Below, piece after piece: positions 9,401 to 17,435 of a stretch of DNA of 64,000 nucleotides. The stretch is from Shewanella salipaludis. GTDB taxonomy: Bacteria > Pseudomonadota > Gammaproteobacteria > Enterobacterales > Shewanellaceae. The stretch lies in the NCBI RefSeq assembly GCF_012911865.1, contig NZ_JAAXYH010000003.1, forward strand, positions 1-64,000. The letters are read 5' to 3'. The position numbers were made by a program, and so were the translations under genes. The stretch's first letter is position 1. Every line of letters starts with the position of its first letter. Under the pieces are notes generated by a model. The model worked only from the letters and a program-made list of their open reading frames with translations, was not told where the DNA came from and did no database searches.

Positions 9401-9530
9401 TCAACCCCAGGACCAGGCCCCATGGTGGAAAATAGCTTTGCTGTCGCTTGGGGATCGCATCGTAGAGCAGCACCAATGCCAGTAACAGCGCGGTGTTTTG
9501 GGCCAATGAGAAAAAAATGCTGTCAGTCAT
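6477..9530 (-). CDS. Membrane-anchored PAS-PAS-PAS-GGDEF-EAL cyclic-di-GMP enzyme
   Basis: The 1017-residue protein has roughly five to six N-terminal membrane segments (1-190) resembling the 5TM LytS-type sensor domain. Three PAS domains follow (about 205-320, 325-455, 460-575), then GGDEF (about 585-740) and EAL (755-1005). The cyclase motif is intact (ARLGGDEF, near 656), with an I-site RESD exactly five residues before it, so product inhibition is expected. The EAL motif (KAEALVRW), the catalytic Glu in EVTEGLL, Lys in YLKID and Glu in AEGVETE are present. However, the DDFGTG loop reads DNFGTG (near 907), replacing the second metal-side Asp. It may be bifunctional or have weakened phosphodiesterase activity. 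The helicase gene lies 112 bp downstream in the same orientation. Confidence 0.95.
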   Translation of the reverse strand: MTDSIFFSLAQNTALLLALVLLYDAIPKRQQSYFPPWGLVLGLIIGGIGMTIMSSPWEYQPGVVFDSTSILLSISGLFFGGLPTLVAVLMTSAYRIGMGGDHLWLGVSILIASGFVGGLWRHYRRAILTDISFKELFFFGLTVHLVMLSCLFVLPLEQALTLLRQVALPVMLIYPGATVLIGRLISRRFDLERDEQIRLQDDFLFRNQFTSGNLGLAISSVSQRWIKVNPRLCQMLQYDEQALLRMTWTEMTYKADLAAELVEFNRMLAGEIDEYELDKRFHAKDGSLVYVHLTVACKRAHGKVQLVIAGLLDIGRQKQAESELRASQQQLALVLNSSDLGLWDWDVVSNRVERNQCSAQILGVQVDSLNANPCLWTDAIHQDDRPRILEALAAHLQGRSCQYKVEYRLRHDSGAVRWVLDTGRIVARDPRGRALRMCGIHSDITERKLAEESLSLAASVYNNSSEAMSVLDENGTIITTNAAFCEMTGYAAEEVRNKPIRILQCDLNSQLFYQQMGTAIEQTGHWQGELWQMRKNGEAYMIRLTVNTIRDKEDRPYLWVALFSDITAQKENERLIWRQANYDALTGLPNRHMLLEYLDAGIRTSQLSQQGFALLFLDLDLFKEVNDNLGHDMGDRLLVETAKRLKSCVRESDMVARLGGDEFTLVLMDIDSQGRLERLANQVLNCIAAPYILDDETAYISASVGITLYPDDATSTEELLKHADQAMYAAKNLGRNRFNYFTPSMQVYAKYRMRLIQDLRQALQNQELELHYQPIVELKSGRVTKAEALVRWCHPVRGMVSPSEFIPIAEDTGLILDIGNWVFEQAAKQSAYWRDTLGTEVQISINESQVQFRDDKHGCRDAIALLHELNLKGAELCIEVTEGLLQDADIGVRAQLKAYRDAGIQLSLDNFGTGYSSLAYLQQCHIDYLKIDKCLTNNLTASDDEMKLCEAIILMAHKLDIKVTAEGVETEAQRQRLVAIGCDYAQGYLFSRVVTATVFAQSYLQPQALDCKQQNYL

Positions 9531-9701
9531 GATGAAGTTAACAGTCCCTTAGCTAGTCCCTTGAGCATTGCGCCATACCGCGACGACAAGCAGGTTAAGG
9601 ATCCTCGGCCGACTCTGCTCGGCATTCCCAGACTAACAAAGTGTAGCAGAAGCCCTGTCGCCGTCGCCGTAAACTCACATGGACATGGAAATGGCCCATG
9701 A

Positions 9702-9733
9702 ATGAATACGGGCCCAACAGGGCCCGTATTCAT
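9702..9733 (-). terminator. Terminator of the glycogen operon
   Basis: This is a 14-bp perfect stem: ATGAATACGGGCCC at 9702-9715 pairs with its complement at 9720-9733, with a 4-nt loop. It lies 18 bp beyond the glgA stop. The stem is strong, but the minus-strand downstream side is not a clean U-run. Confidence 0.6.
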
Positions 9734-9750
9734 CGAGACAGGCAACAGCC

Positions 9751-11385
9751 TCAGTCGCTCGGGAGACGATACAGCTCCCGGCGGTAGATGCCGGCGATGG
9801 TCTGCCAGTCAAACCTCTGGCCGGCGGCGGCCGTGGCCAGCCGGTGCCAGGCAGGGGAGCCAAAACCGGCCAGCGCCTGTTCCAGCTTGTCGAGCAGCTC
9901 CTGGCCCTGCTCCCTGAGATCCCTGCCGCTGAACACCAGACCCGTTTCACCGTCCGTCACCGTATCCTTGAGGCCGCCGACACCATGCACCAGGCACACC
10001 TGCCCCGCCCGCATCGCCAACATCTGGCTGATGCCACAGGGTTCGAAGGAACTCGGCATCAGGAATAGATCTCCGGCCCGATAGAGGTGTTCCGCCAGCG
10101 CCTCGTCATAACCGTTGAGGAACAGGAAGTTGTCGAAACCGGCCGCCTGGCGGCGAAACTCGGCGGCGATGGCCGCATCGCCGCTGCCGAGCATGATGAA
10201 CAGGGCGCCGGGCCTGAGCGCCCGCAGCCGGGTCAGCAGGCATTGCAGCAGGTTCTGCCCCTCCGCCCATGGCTGCCTGAGGATCAGCACCTTCTGATCC
10301 GTCAGGCGACCGACAGAGGTCAGCAGGAAGTCAGGGGCCCGGCCCCTGTCCAAGGCACGCCATAGGCCGGCGATGCGGCATAGGGCCAAGGTGTCGAGTG
10401 CCGGCGTCAACTGACGCGGCCCCTGCCACAACATCAGCGCTTGTTCGGCGGCGCTCAATATCAGGCTAAAATCCCGGGAAGTTGCCGCGGCAGCCCCGTC
10501 ATAGTGGCAGCCGTTGAGTATCCCCAACAAGCGGCCCTGCTGCGACTTGAGGCGCAGATCCGCCTCCAGGCCCTCGCCGCCAAAGAAACCTTTCTCGCTG
10601 CAGGAGGCCTGCAATACTTCCCTGGCATAGCTGGGCGAGACCAGATGTACCCTGTCGCTCAAGACGATGCCGGCGCGCATGGGATTGACACATTGGGGGT
10701 AGCGGGGATCCAGGATCTGCGCCAGCTGTTCGCTGTCAAGGTCCCGGAGTAACCCGGGAAACCAGGCCGCCAGGGAAGAAGCCTCATGGCGCACTGGCCT
10801 TATCCCCTGCAGCGCCAGATTATGTATGGTAAACACACAGGGGACGGCTCTCAGGCTGCGGTATTCGGGCGCAAATGCCCTGAGCATGGCAAAAAGCCCG
10901 GCGTGCCAGTCGTGCAGGTGCAGCACCTCGGGCATGGGGATGAGCCCATTCAGCAAGGCGCCGGCGACGGCGGCGCACCAGAGGGCAAACTTGGTGGCAT
11001 CTTCGGCGAAGGGCCTATCCGGACTGCCATCGCAGTAAATCCCGCCATGCTCGGTGACAAACAACCCATGTTCCAGCAGGTAGATATGCGCGCCTTCGAG
11101 CAGCGGATGCGCGGCGCGATAGACCTCGACCCTTTCCCGGCGGCCACCGAAGGCGACGCTCAGCTCGGCCATGAGCTCGGCCCCGGCCATGGCTGGCAGG
11201 AAGCCATAACCCGGCATCACCACATCGACCAGCAGCCCCTGCTCCGCCAGCGCCGGCGGCAGGTCGCGGATCACATCCGCCATGCCGCCGACCTTGGCAT
11301 GCTCCAGGGCGGCGTTCTCCGCCGCCAACATCAACACACGTTTCGGGCTCACTGTGAAGCTTCTCCCATGTTGCTCTATTCCCAT
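9751..11385 (-). CDS. glgA: Glycogen synthase (ADP-glucose type, GT5)
   Basis: The enzyme transfers glucose from ADP-glucose to the non-reducing end of glycogen. The 544-residue product has the N-terminal ADP-glucose site K-x-G-G (KVGGMADV, residues 31-38) and the GT-B C-terminal E-x7-E region SSFEPCGISQMLAMRAG. The catalytic His region appears as LHLHDWHAGL. It is longer than E. coli GlgA (477), mostly through inserts in the middle. It is the last gene of the glg operon, 49 bp after glgC; that gap holds an 11-bp triple repeat. Confidence 0.95.
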   Translation of the reverse strand: MGIEQHGRSFTVSPKRVLMLAAENAALEHAKVGGMADVIRDLPPALAEQGLLVDVVMPGYGFLPAMAGAELMAELSVAFGGRRERVEVYRAAHPLLEGAHIYLLEHGLFVTEHGGIYCDGSPDRPFAEDATKFALWCAAVAGALLNGLIPMPEVLHLHDWHAGLFAMLRAFAPEYRSLRAVPCVFTIHNLALQGIRPVRHEASSLAAWFPGLLRDLDSEQLAQILDPRYPQCVNPMRAGIVLSDRVHLVSPSYAREVLQASCSEKGFFGGEGLEADLRLKSQQGRLLGILNGCHYDGAAAATSRDFSLILSAAEQALMLWQGPRQLTPALDTLALCRIAGLWRALDRGRAPDFLLTSVGRLTDQKVLILRQPWAEGQNLLQCLLTRLRALRPGALFIMLGSGDAAIAAEFRRQAAGFDNFLFLNGYDEALAEHLYRAGDLFLMPSSFEPCGISQMLAMRAGQVCLVHGVGGLKDTVTDGETGLVFSGRDLREQGQELLDKLEQALAGFGSPAWHRLATAAAGQRFDWQTIAGIYRRELYRLPSD

Positions 11386-11394
11386 GATTCACTC

Positions 11395-11427
11395 TTGGCT
11401 CGGGCTTGACTCAGGCCTGGCTCGGGC
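11395..11427. repeat. 11-bp triple repeat in the glgC-glgA gap
   Basis: TTGGCTCGGGC, TTGACTCAGGC and CTGGCTCGGGC lie head to tail at 11395, 11406 and 11417. Together they fill most of the 49-bp space between the glgC stop and the glgA start. Confidence 0.75.
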
Positions 11428-11434
11428 CGGCGCC

Positions 11435-12703
11435 TCATTCATAACCGACCGGCAAGCCCAGCATGTCGCGGGTCACCAACACCACTCCCTTTTCAGAGAC
11501 CCTGAAGCCCTTGGCCCTGTCATGCTCGTGGTTGTAGCCTATCTCCATGCCCTCGGGGATGATGCAGCCGCGATCCAGGATGGCGTTCCTGATGCGGCAA
11601 TGGCGCAGCACCACCACATCGGGCAAGATCACCGAATCTTCCACCAGGGAATAGGAGCAGACCCTGACCTCGTTGAAGAGCACGCTGCGACGCACTGTGG
11701 CGCCGGAAATGATGCAGCCGCCCGAGACTATCGAGTCCAGCGCCATGCCGCGCCTGTCATCATCGTCGAAGACGAACTTGGCCGGCGGCAATTGCTCCTG
11801 GAAGGTCCAGATGGGCCACTTGGCATCGTAGAGATTCAGCGCCGGGGTCGGCGACAAGAGCTCCATGTTGGCCAGCCAGAAGGAGTCCAGGGTCCCAACA
11901 TCGCGCCAGTAGGCCTTCTCGTTGGCGAAGGCGCTCTTGAAGGGATAGGCGAACACCTTGTGATGGGCGATGATCGACGGAATGATGTCCTTGCCGAAGT
12001 CGCGATCCGAGTCGGCATTCTGGGCGTCTTTCTTCAATTGATCGAACAGGAATTCGGTATTGAACACATAGTTGCCCATGGAGGCCAGACACATCTCGGG
12101 ATCTTCGGGCAGATGCTTGGGCAGGGCGGGTTTCTCCTCGAAACCGAGAATGCGCATGCTCTGATCCACTTCCATCACCCCGAAGGCACCGGCCGCCTCG
12201 GCCACAGGCACCTCGAGGCAGGAAACCGTCATGTCGGCCCCGGACTCGGCATGGGCCGCCAGCAGGCCGGCATAGTCCATGCGATAGACATGATCCCCGG
12301 ACAGCACCATGACGTACTTGGGCAACTCGTGGCGTATTATGTCTATGTTCTGGAATACCGCATCCGCCGTGCCCTGATACCAGTTGTCCGAGAAGCGTTG
12401 CGAGGCGGGCAAGATTTCCACCGACTCCCCCAACTCCTTCTTGAAATGACCCCAGCCGCGCATCACATGGCGGATCAGCGAGTGCGACTTGTACTGAGTC
12501 ACCACCCCTACCCTGCGAATGCCCGAGTTGATGCAGTTGGACAGGGGGAAATCTATGATGCGGAACTTGCCGCCGAAATAGAGTGCCGGCTTGGCGCGCC
12601 AATCGGTCAGCTCATGCAGGCGAGAGCCCCGGCCACCCGCCAAGATCAAGGCATAGGTTTCACGGGTTAAATTACTGATGTAACGTGGATTCTTGTTGGA
12701 CAT
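11435..12703 (-). CDS. glgC: Glucose-1-phosphate adenylyltransferase
   Basis: This is the first committed step of glycogen synthesis (glucose-1-P + ATP to ADP-glucose). The 422-residue product has the nucleotidyltransferase loop AGGRGSRL (residues 22-29) and the activator/substrate segment [21 protein letters not shown]. It also has [20 protein letters not shown] (Mg site), the Glu-Lys pair of GFEEKP, and a C-terminal left-handed beta-helix. The start at MSNKNPRY has GGAG nine bases upstream; the longer frame (12733) is less likely. In homologs the enzyme is allosterically activated by glycolytic intermediates. Confidence 0.95.
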   Translation of the reverse strand: MSNKNPRYISNLTRETYALILAGGRGSRLHELTDWRAKPALYFGGKFRIIDFPLSNCINSGIRRVGVVTQYKSHSLIRHVMRGWGHFKKELGESVEILPASQRFSDNWYQGTADAVFQNIDIIRHELPKYVMVLSGDHVYRMDYAGLLAAHAESGADMTVSCLEVPVAEAAGAFGVMEVDQSMRILGFEEKPALPKHLPEDPEMCLASMGNYVFNTEFLFDQLKKDAQNADSDRDFGKDIIPSIIAHHKVFAYPFKSAFANEKAYWRDVGTLDSFWLANMELLSPTPALNLYDAKWPIWTFQEQLPPAKFVFDDDDRRGMALDSIVSGGCIISGATVRRSVLFNEVRVCSYSLVEDSVILPDVVVLRHCRIRNAILDRGCIIPEGMEIGYNHEHDRAKGFRVSEKGVVLVTRDMLGLPVGYE

Positions 12704-12792
12704 AGGCACTGACTCCATAAAGATAACTTCCATTTAAGTGGGACTTCCATGCAATTTCTATAAGCCCTTTGGTACTCTGTGCTGCAGGCGAC

Positions 12793-15264
12793 TCAGAGCC
12801 GCCATATTTCATCGCGATAGCCGGCGATGGTGTTATCGCTGGAGAAGCGGCCGCTGGCGGCCGTGTTGCGTATGCTCTTCTGGGTCCATTGGTGTTGATC
12901 CAGATACAGACGGGCGACATTCTCCTGGGCCAGGCGATAGGCCTCGAAGTCGGCCGCCGTCATCCACTGATCGTCGCTGCTCTCGATAGCCGCAATTATG
13001 CTGTCGAAGATCCCCGGCTCCAGCAGGTTGAAATGGCCGCTCTTGAGCAAGGCCATCACCTGGGTCAATGCCGGCGACAGGGCGATGGCCTCCCCGGGGC
13101 GATAATGGTTACGCATGTCACTCACCTGTGCGGCACTGAGGCCGAATAGAAAGATATTGTCCTCGCCCACGGCCTCGAGCATCTCTATGTTGGCGCCGTC
13201 GTGGGTGCCTATGGTCAGGGCGCCGTTCATCATGAACTTCATGTTGCCCGTGCCCGAGGCTTCCTTGCCGGCGGTGGAGATCTGCTCCGACAGATCCGCC
13301 GCCGGGCAGATCTGCTCCATGGCGCTGACGTTGTAGTTGGGCAGGAAGGCGAAGCGCAAATAGGGGCTCACCAGGGGATCCGAATTGACCATGTGGGCCA
13401 CGTTGGCCGCCAGCTTGATGATAAGCTTGGCCATGGCATAGCCGGGGGCCGCCTTGCCGCCGATCAGCACACAGCGCGGCACCATGCCGGCCGTGTTGCC
13501 CGCCTGGATCTGATGGTAGAGGTGGATCACATGCAGTATGTTCAGCAGCTGGCGCTTGTACTCGTGGATGCGTTTGACCTGCACATCGAACAGCATGTCG
13601 ACATCGAAGCTGACCCCGGATTCCCGCTTGACCAGGGCCACCAGCTCGGCCTTGTTGGCCCGCTTGACCTCGCGCCAGCGGCCGAGGAAGGGTTCGTCAT
13701 GTATGAGGTCCTTCAAGCGGCTCAACTGGCTCAGATCCGTGATCCAGCCCTCCCCCAGATGTTCGCTCAGGAGGCCGGCCAGCCTGGGGTTGGCATGGGC
13801 CAGCCAGCGCCTGGGGGTCACGCCATTGGTTCTGTTGTTGAACTTATGGGGCCACAGGGAAAAGAAGTCCCTAAACAGGCCTTCCTTCAGCAGCTGGGTA
13901 TGGAGCGCCGCCACGCCGTTCACCGAGAAGCTCGCCACTATCGCCAGATAGGCCATGCGCACATGGGCCACAGGCCCCTCTTCTATGATGGACATGGCGG
14001 CGAGCTTGGCGCCGTCACCCGGCCAGTGATGGGCCACCAGCTCCAGGTACCTGGCGTTGATCTCATAGATGATCTCCAGCAGGCGGGGCAGCATGTGGGC
14101 GAACAGGGGCACGGGCCAGCGCTCCAGCGCCTCGGGCAAGAGGGTATGATTCGTGTAGGCCAGGCTGTTGCAGGTGATATCCCAGGCGGCGTCCCACTCG
14201 AGTCCGTAATGATCCAGCAGCAGGCGCATCAACTCGGCCACGGCTATGCTGGGGTGGGTGTCGTTCAGCTGCAGCACATTCTTAGCGGCGAACTGGCTGA
14301 AGTCTTCACCATGGTGCGCCACATAGCGCCTGAGCAAGTCCTGCAGGCTGGCGGAGGAGAGAAAGTATTGCTGCCGCAGCCGCAGTTCCTTGCCATTTTC
14401 ACTGGCATCGTTGGGATAGAGCACCATGGTGATCTGCTCGGCGAGGTTCTTGCTCGCCACCGCTTCGCTGTAGTCGCCCTGGTTGAATTCATCCAGGTCG
14501 AAATCATCGGTCGCCTCGGCCTTCCAGAGTCTCAGGGTATTGATGCGGCCATTGCGGTAGCCTGGCACGGGCATGTCGTAGGCGACGGCGAGCACGTCAT
14601 GGGTATCGTTCCAGGTCATGTGTCTGCGGCCATGCTTGTCGACATGGGACTCGGTATGGCCGAAGAAAGGCACAGTCACATTGTGGCTCGGCAACCGCAC
14701 CTCCCAGGGGTTGCCATCGCGCAGCCAGCGGTCCGGCCGCTCTATCTGGTAGCCATCGCTGATCTTCTGGGCGAACATGCCATATTCGTATCTGATGCCA
14801 TAGCCTGTGACCGCCAGATCCATGCTGGCGCAGCTGTCGAGGAAACAGGCCGCCAGGCGTCCCAAGCCGCCATTCCCCAAGCCGGCGTCGTGTTCGGCCT
14901 CCTGCAGCTGTTCGAAGCTGACCGCATAGTCGCTCAGCGCCTCACGGCTCTGGGCGGTGAGATCCAGGTTCAGCAAGGCATTGCCCAATGCCCGTCCCAT
15001 GAGGAACTCCAGCGACAGATACGCCACCTGTTTGGTGTCGAAGTCATTGTCTTTGCTGCGGGTCGCCAGCCAAGCGTCCAACATCTGCTCCTTGACGCTC
15101 AGGGCCAGGGCATGAAACAGCTCACTCTCGGCGCCTTCTATGTAACTCAGACCGTAGCGTACATGGCGCTCGAAGGCCGCCGCCAGGGAATCACAGGGTT
15201 CACATGGGGGTAACTTAGCGGCCGCTCGTTGCTGCGTAGTCATATCTGTGGCTGCATCACTCAT
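12793..15264 (-). CDS. glgP: Glycogen phosphorylase (GT35)
   Basis: The enzyme releases glucose-1-phosphate from glycogen chains using pyridoxal phosphate. The 823-residue product is full length. The PLP-lysine signature EASGTGNMKFMMNGALTIG is near residue 670, the catalytic-loop TNGVTPRRWL near 490, and the N-terminal KQVAYLSLEFLMGRAL block near 75. It overlaps the end of glgX by 8 bp (ATGAGTGA), implying translational coupling. glgC follows after 89 bp. The first 25 residues are Ala/Pro-rich and variable. Confidence 0.96.
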   Translation of the reverse strand: MSDAATDMTTQQRAAAKLPPCEPCDSLAAAFERHVRYGLSYIEGAESELFHALALSVKEQMLDAWLATRSKDNDFDTKQVAYLSLEFLMGRALGNALLNLDLTAQSREALSDYAVSFEQLQEAEHDAGLGNGGLGRLAACFLDSCASMDLAVTGYGIRYEYGMFAQKISDGYQIERPDRWLRDGNPWEVRLPSHNVTVPFFGHTESHVDKHGRRHMTWNDTHDVLAVAYDMPVPGYRNGRINTLRLWKAEATDDFDLDEFNQGDYSEAVASKNLAEQITMVLYPNDASENGKELRLRQQYFLSSASLQDLLRRYVAHHGEDFSQFAAKNVLQLNDTHPSIAVAELMRLLLDHYGLEWDAAWDITCNSLAYTNHTLLPEALERWPVPLFAHMLPRLLEIIYEINARYLELVAHHWPGDGAKLAAMSIIEEGPVAHVRMAYLAIVASFSVNGVAALHTQLLKEGLFRDFFSLWPHKFNNRTNGVTPRRWLAHANPRLAGLLSEHLGEGWITDLSQLSRLKDLIHDEPFLGRWREVKRANKAELVALVKRESGVSFDVDMLFDVQVKRIHEYKRQLLNILHVIHLYHQIQAGNTAGMVPRCVLIGGKAAPGYAMAKLIIKLAANVAHMVNSDPLVSPYLRFAFLPNYNVSAMEQICPAADLSEQISTAGKEASGTGNMKFMMNGALTIGTHDGANIEMLEAVGEDNIFLFGLSAAQVSDMRNHYRPGEAIALSPALTQVMALLKSGHFNLLEPGIFDSIIAAIESSDDQWMTAADFEAYRLAQENVARLYLDQHQWTQKSIRNTAASGRFSSDNTIAGYRDEIWRL

Positions 15265-17434
15265 GGTTGGCTCCTGGCTGGCTCTGGCTTGGCTCTGGGT
15301 TGGATAGCTCTGGGGTGGATAACTCTGGATGGGTTAGCTCTGGATGGGATAGCTCTGGATTGGACAGCTCGGTGTGAAACAGGATCAGGCTGCGATCCAG
15401 CAATAGATAATCGCCGTCCCAGGCTGCATGGATCTGGGTGTCATCGCCATGCTGGGTATGCAGCAGACAACGCCAGGCGCCCAGGCCTGTGGGCCTGGGG
15501 GGATGAAACCTCAGCTCTGTGTCGTCGGCATTGACCATCAGCAACAGAGCCTGTTGCCGACCGTCGCCGCACAGGTCCCCCTGCAGCACCAGGGAAAGGC
15601 TGCGGCTATGGACCTCGCTCCACAGGGACTTGGTCATTTCTTCCCCCTGGCGGTTGTACCACTTGAGGCCGGCGCTGTCCGACGCCCTGGGCTCGTGGAT
15701 GAAGCGGCTATGGCAGAGGAGCGGGAAGGCCCGGCGCAGGGCGATCAGCCTACGGGTAAAGTCCAACAACTCCCCATCCAGATGGCGCCAGTCACACCAG
15801 TTGAGTTCATTATCCTGGCAATAGGCGTTGTTGTTGCCCCGCTGGCTGCGGCCCATCTCATCGCCGGCCAGCAGCATGGGCACTCCCTGGGACAGGAACA
15901 GACTGGTCAACAGGTTGCGACACTGGCGCTGACGCAACGCCACTATGGCGCCGTCGTCGCTCGGGCCTTCGACGCCATGGTTATGGCTGAAATTCTCCTG
16001 ATGACCATCGCGATTGTCTTCGCCATTGGCCAGGTTGTGGCGCTTGTCATAGCTGACCAGATCCCTGAGGCTGAAACCGTCATGACTCGTGATGAAGTTG
16101 ATGCTGGCGGCGGGAGTCCTGCCATTGTGCTCGAACAGGTCCCCCGAGCCATGGAAACGTCTGGCAAACTCCGGCAGTATGCCGTTGTCGCCACGCCAGA
16201 AGCGCCGCATAGTGTCCCTGTACCTGTCGTTCCACTCGCTGAAGGCCAGGGGGAAATTCCCCAGCTGGTAGCCGCCCGGCCCTATGTCCCAGGGCTCGGC
16301 GATGAGCTTCACCTGGCAGAGCACAGGATCCTGCAGCAGGGCATCGAAGAAGCCGGCACCGGCATCGAAACCATAACTTTCCCGCCCGAGACAGGAAGCC
16401 AGATCGAACCTGAAGCCATCGACCCCCATCACTTCGACCCAGTAGCGCAATGAGTCGAGCACCAGTTGCAGCACCCTGGGATGGCTCAGGTTGAGGGTGT
16501 TGCCGCAGCCGGTGTCGTTGATGTAATGGCGCTGAATGTTGGGGTGCAAGCGGTAATAACTGACGTTGTCTATGCCACGAAAGCTCAGGGTCGGACCGAG
16601 CCGGTTGCCCTCGGCGCTGTGGTTATAGACCACATCCAGGATAACTTCGATACCGGCCGAGTGCAGGGTATCGACCATGTCACGGAATTCGCTCACGTCA
16701 TCGCCCTGCAAATAACTTGGGTGGGGAGCGAAGAAACCTATGCTGTTATAGCCCCAGTAATTGTTCAGCTGTTTTTCCGCCAGGAAAGGCTCGGTGACAA
16801 ATGCCTGCACCGGCATCAGCTCGACACAGGTCACCCCAAGACGCTGCAGATAGGAGATGACCTCCGCCGCAGCCAAGGCGGCGAAACGCCCCCTGGCGGC
16901 GGGAGGCACCCCTGGATGCAGCTGGGTGAATCCCTTGGGGTGCAGCTCATAGATGATGCTCTTCGCCATGGGATGATGGGGGGAGTTATTGGGTCTCTGG
17001 CGTAAGTGACGCACGTCCAGCACCCGGCACTTGGGCATGAAAGCGGCGTTATCCCGGATGTCGAACGACAGGTCCAGTTCTTCATGGCCCAGCTGGTAGC
17101 CGTAATGGGCCTCGCTTGGCACATAATCGCCCACCAGCTGGCGGGCATAGGGGTCGAGCAGCAATTTGTTGGGATTAAACCTATGCCCCAGGTGCGGCAG
17201 ATAGGGGCCATGGACCCGGTAACCATAGAGCTGGCCTGCCCCTATCCCCGGCAGATAGCCATGCCAGACCTGCTGGGTCCTGTGGGTCAGCGGGATCCTC
17301 CGGCTCTCCCGGCCGGCCGCATCGAACAGACAGAGCTCGACCCCTGTGGCGTTGGCAGAAAACAGGGCGAAATTCACCCCGCCGTCGTCCGGCGTCGCCC
17401 CCAGGGGATAAGGCATACCCGCCAACGGCGCCAT
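15257..17434 (-). CDS. glgX: Glycogen debranching enzyme (GH13, isoamylase type)
   Basis: This is a cytosolic alpha-1,6 hydrolase that trims phosphorylase limit dextrin. The product has about 725 residues: an N-terminal CBM48 (GMPYPLGATPDDGGVNFALFSAN), then a GH13 barrel with nucleophile FRFDLASCLG, acid/base Glu in LIAEPWDIGPGGY and FITSHDGFSL. The start at 17434 (MAPLAGMPY) has GAGG six bases upstream inside the end of glgB; the stop of glgB is one base away. The last 30 residues are an odd tail of PELSx pentapeptides (NPELS HPELT HPELS TPELS) encoded by the 15-bp repeats at 15292-15366. Such a tail is not normal for GlgX. Confidence 0.94.
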   Translation of the reverse strand: MAPLAGMPYPLGATPDDGGVNFALFSANATGVELCLFDAAGRESRRIPLTHRTQQVWHGYLPGIGAGQLYGYRVHGPYLPHLGHRFNPNKLLLDPYARQLVGDYVPSEAHYGYQLGHEELDLSFDIRDNAAFMPKCRVLDVRHLRQRPNNSPHHPMAKSIIYELHPKGFTQLHPGVPPAARGRFAALAAAEVISYLQRLGVTCVELMPVQAFVTEPFLAEKQLNNYWGYNSIGFFAPHPSYLQGDDVSEFRDMVDTLHSAGIEVILDVVYNHSAEGNRLGPTLSFRGIDNVSYYRLHPNIQRHYINDTGCGNTLNLSHPRVLQLVLDSLRYWVEVMGVDGFRFDLASCLGRESYGFDAGAGFFDALLQDPVLCQVKLIAEPWDIGPGGYQLGNFPLAFSEWNDRYRDTMRRFWRGDNGILPEFARRFHGSGDLFEHNGRTPAASINFITSHDGFSLRDLVSYDKRHNLANGEDNRDGHQENFSHNHGVEGPSDDGAIVALRQRQCRNLLTSLFLSQGVPMLLAGDEMGRSQRGNNNAYCQDNELNWCDWRHLDGELLDFTRRLIALRRAFPLLCHSRFIHEPRASDSAGLKWYNRQGEEMTKSLWSEVHSRSLSLVLQGDLCGDGRQQALLLMVNADDTELRFHPPRPTGLGAWRCLLHTQHGDDTQIHAAWDGDYLLLDRSLILFHTELSNPELSHPELTHPELSTPELSNPEPSQSQPGANHE
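15292..15366. repeat. 15-bp tandem repeat, five units, in the 3' end of glgX
   Basis: Five 15-bp units at 15292, 15307, 15322, 15337 and 15352 (for example GCTCTGGATGGGATA). On the coding strand they specify the pentapeptide P-E-L-S/T-x. The copies differ at a few positions, so the array is not newly formed. Confidence 0.9.
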
Positions 17435-17435
17435 G

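Noticed and set aside
13201..15213. 670-codon open frame on the plus strand opposite glgP
   Set aside because: It mirrors the full phosphorylase gene in GC-rich DNA. The composition (His/Gly/Gln-rich, no motifs) is that of an antisense shadow.
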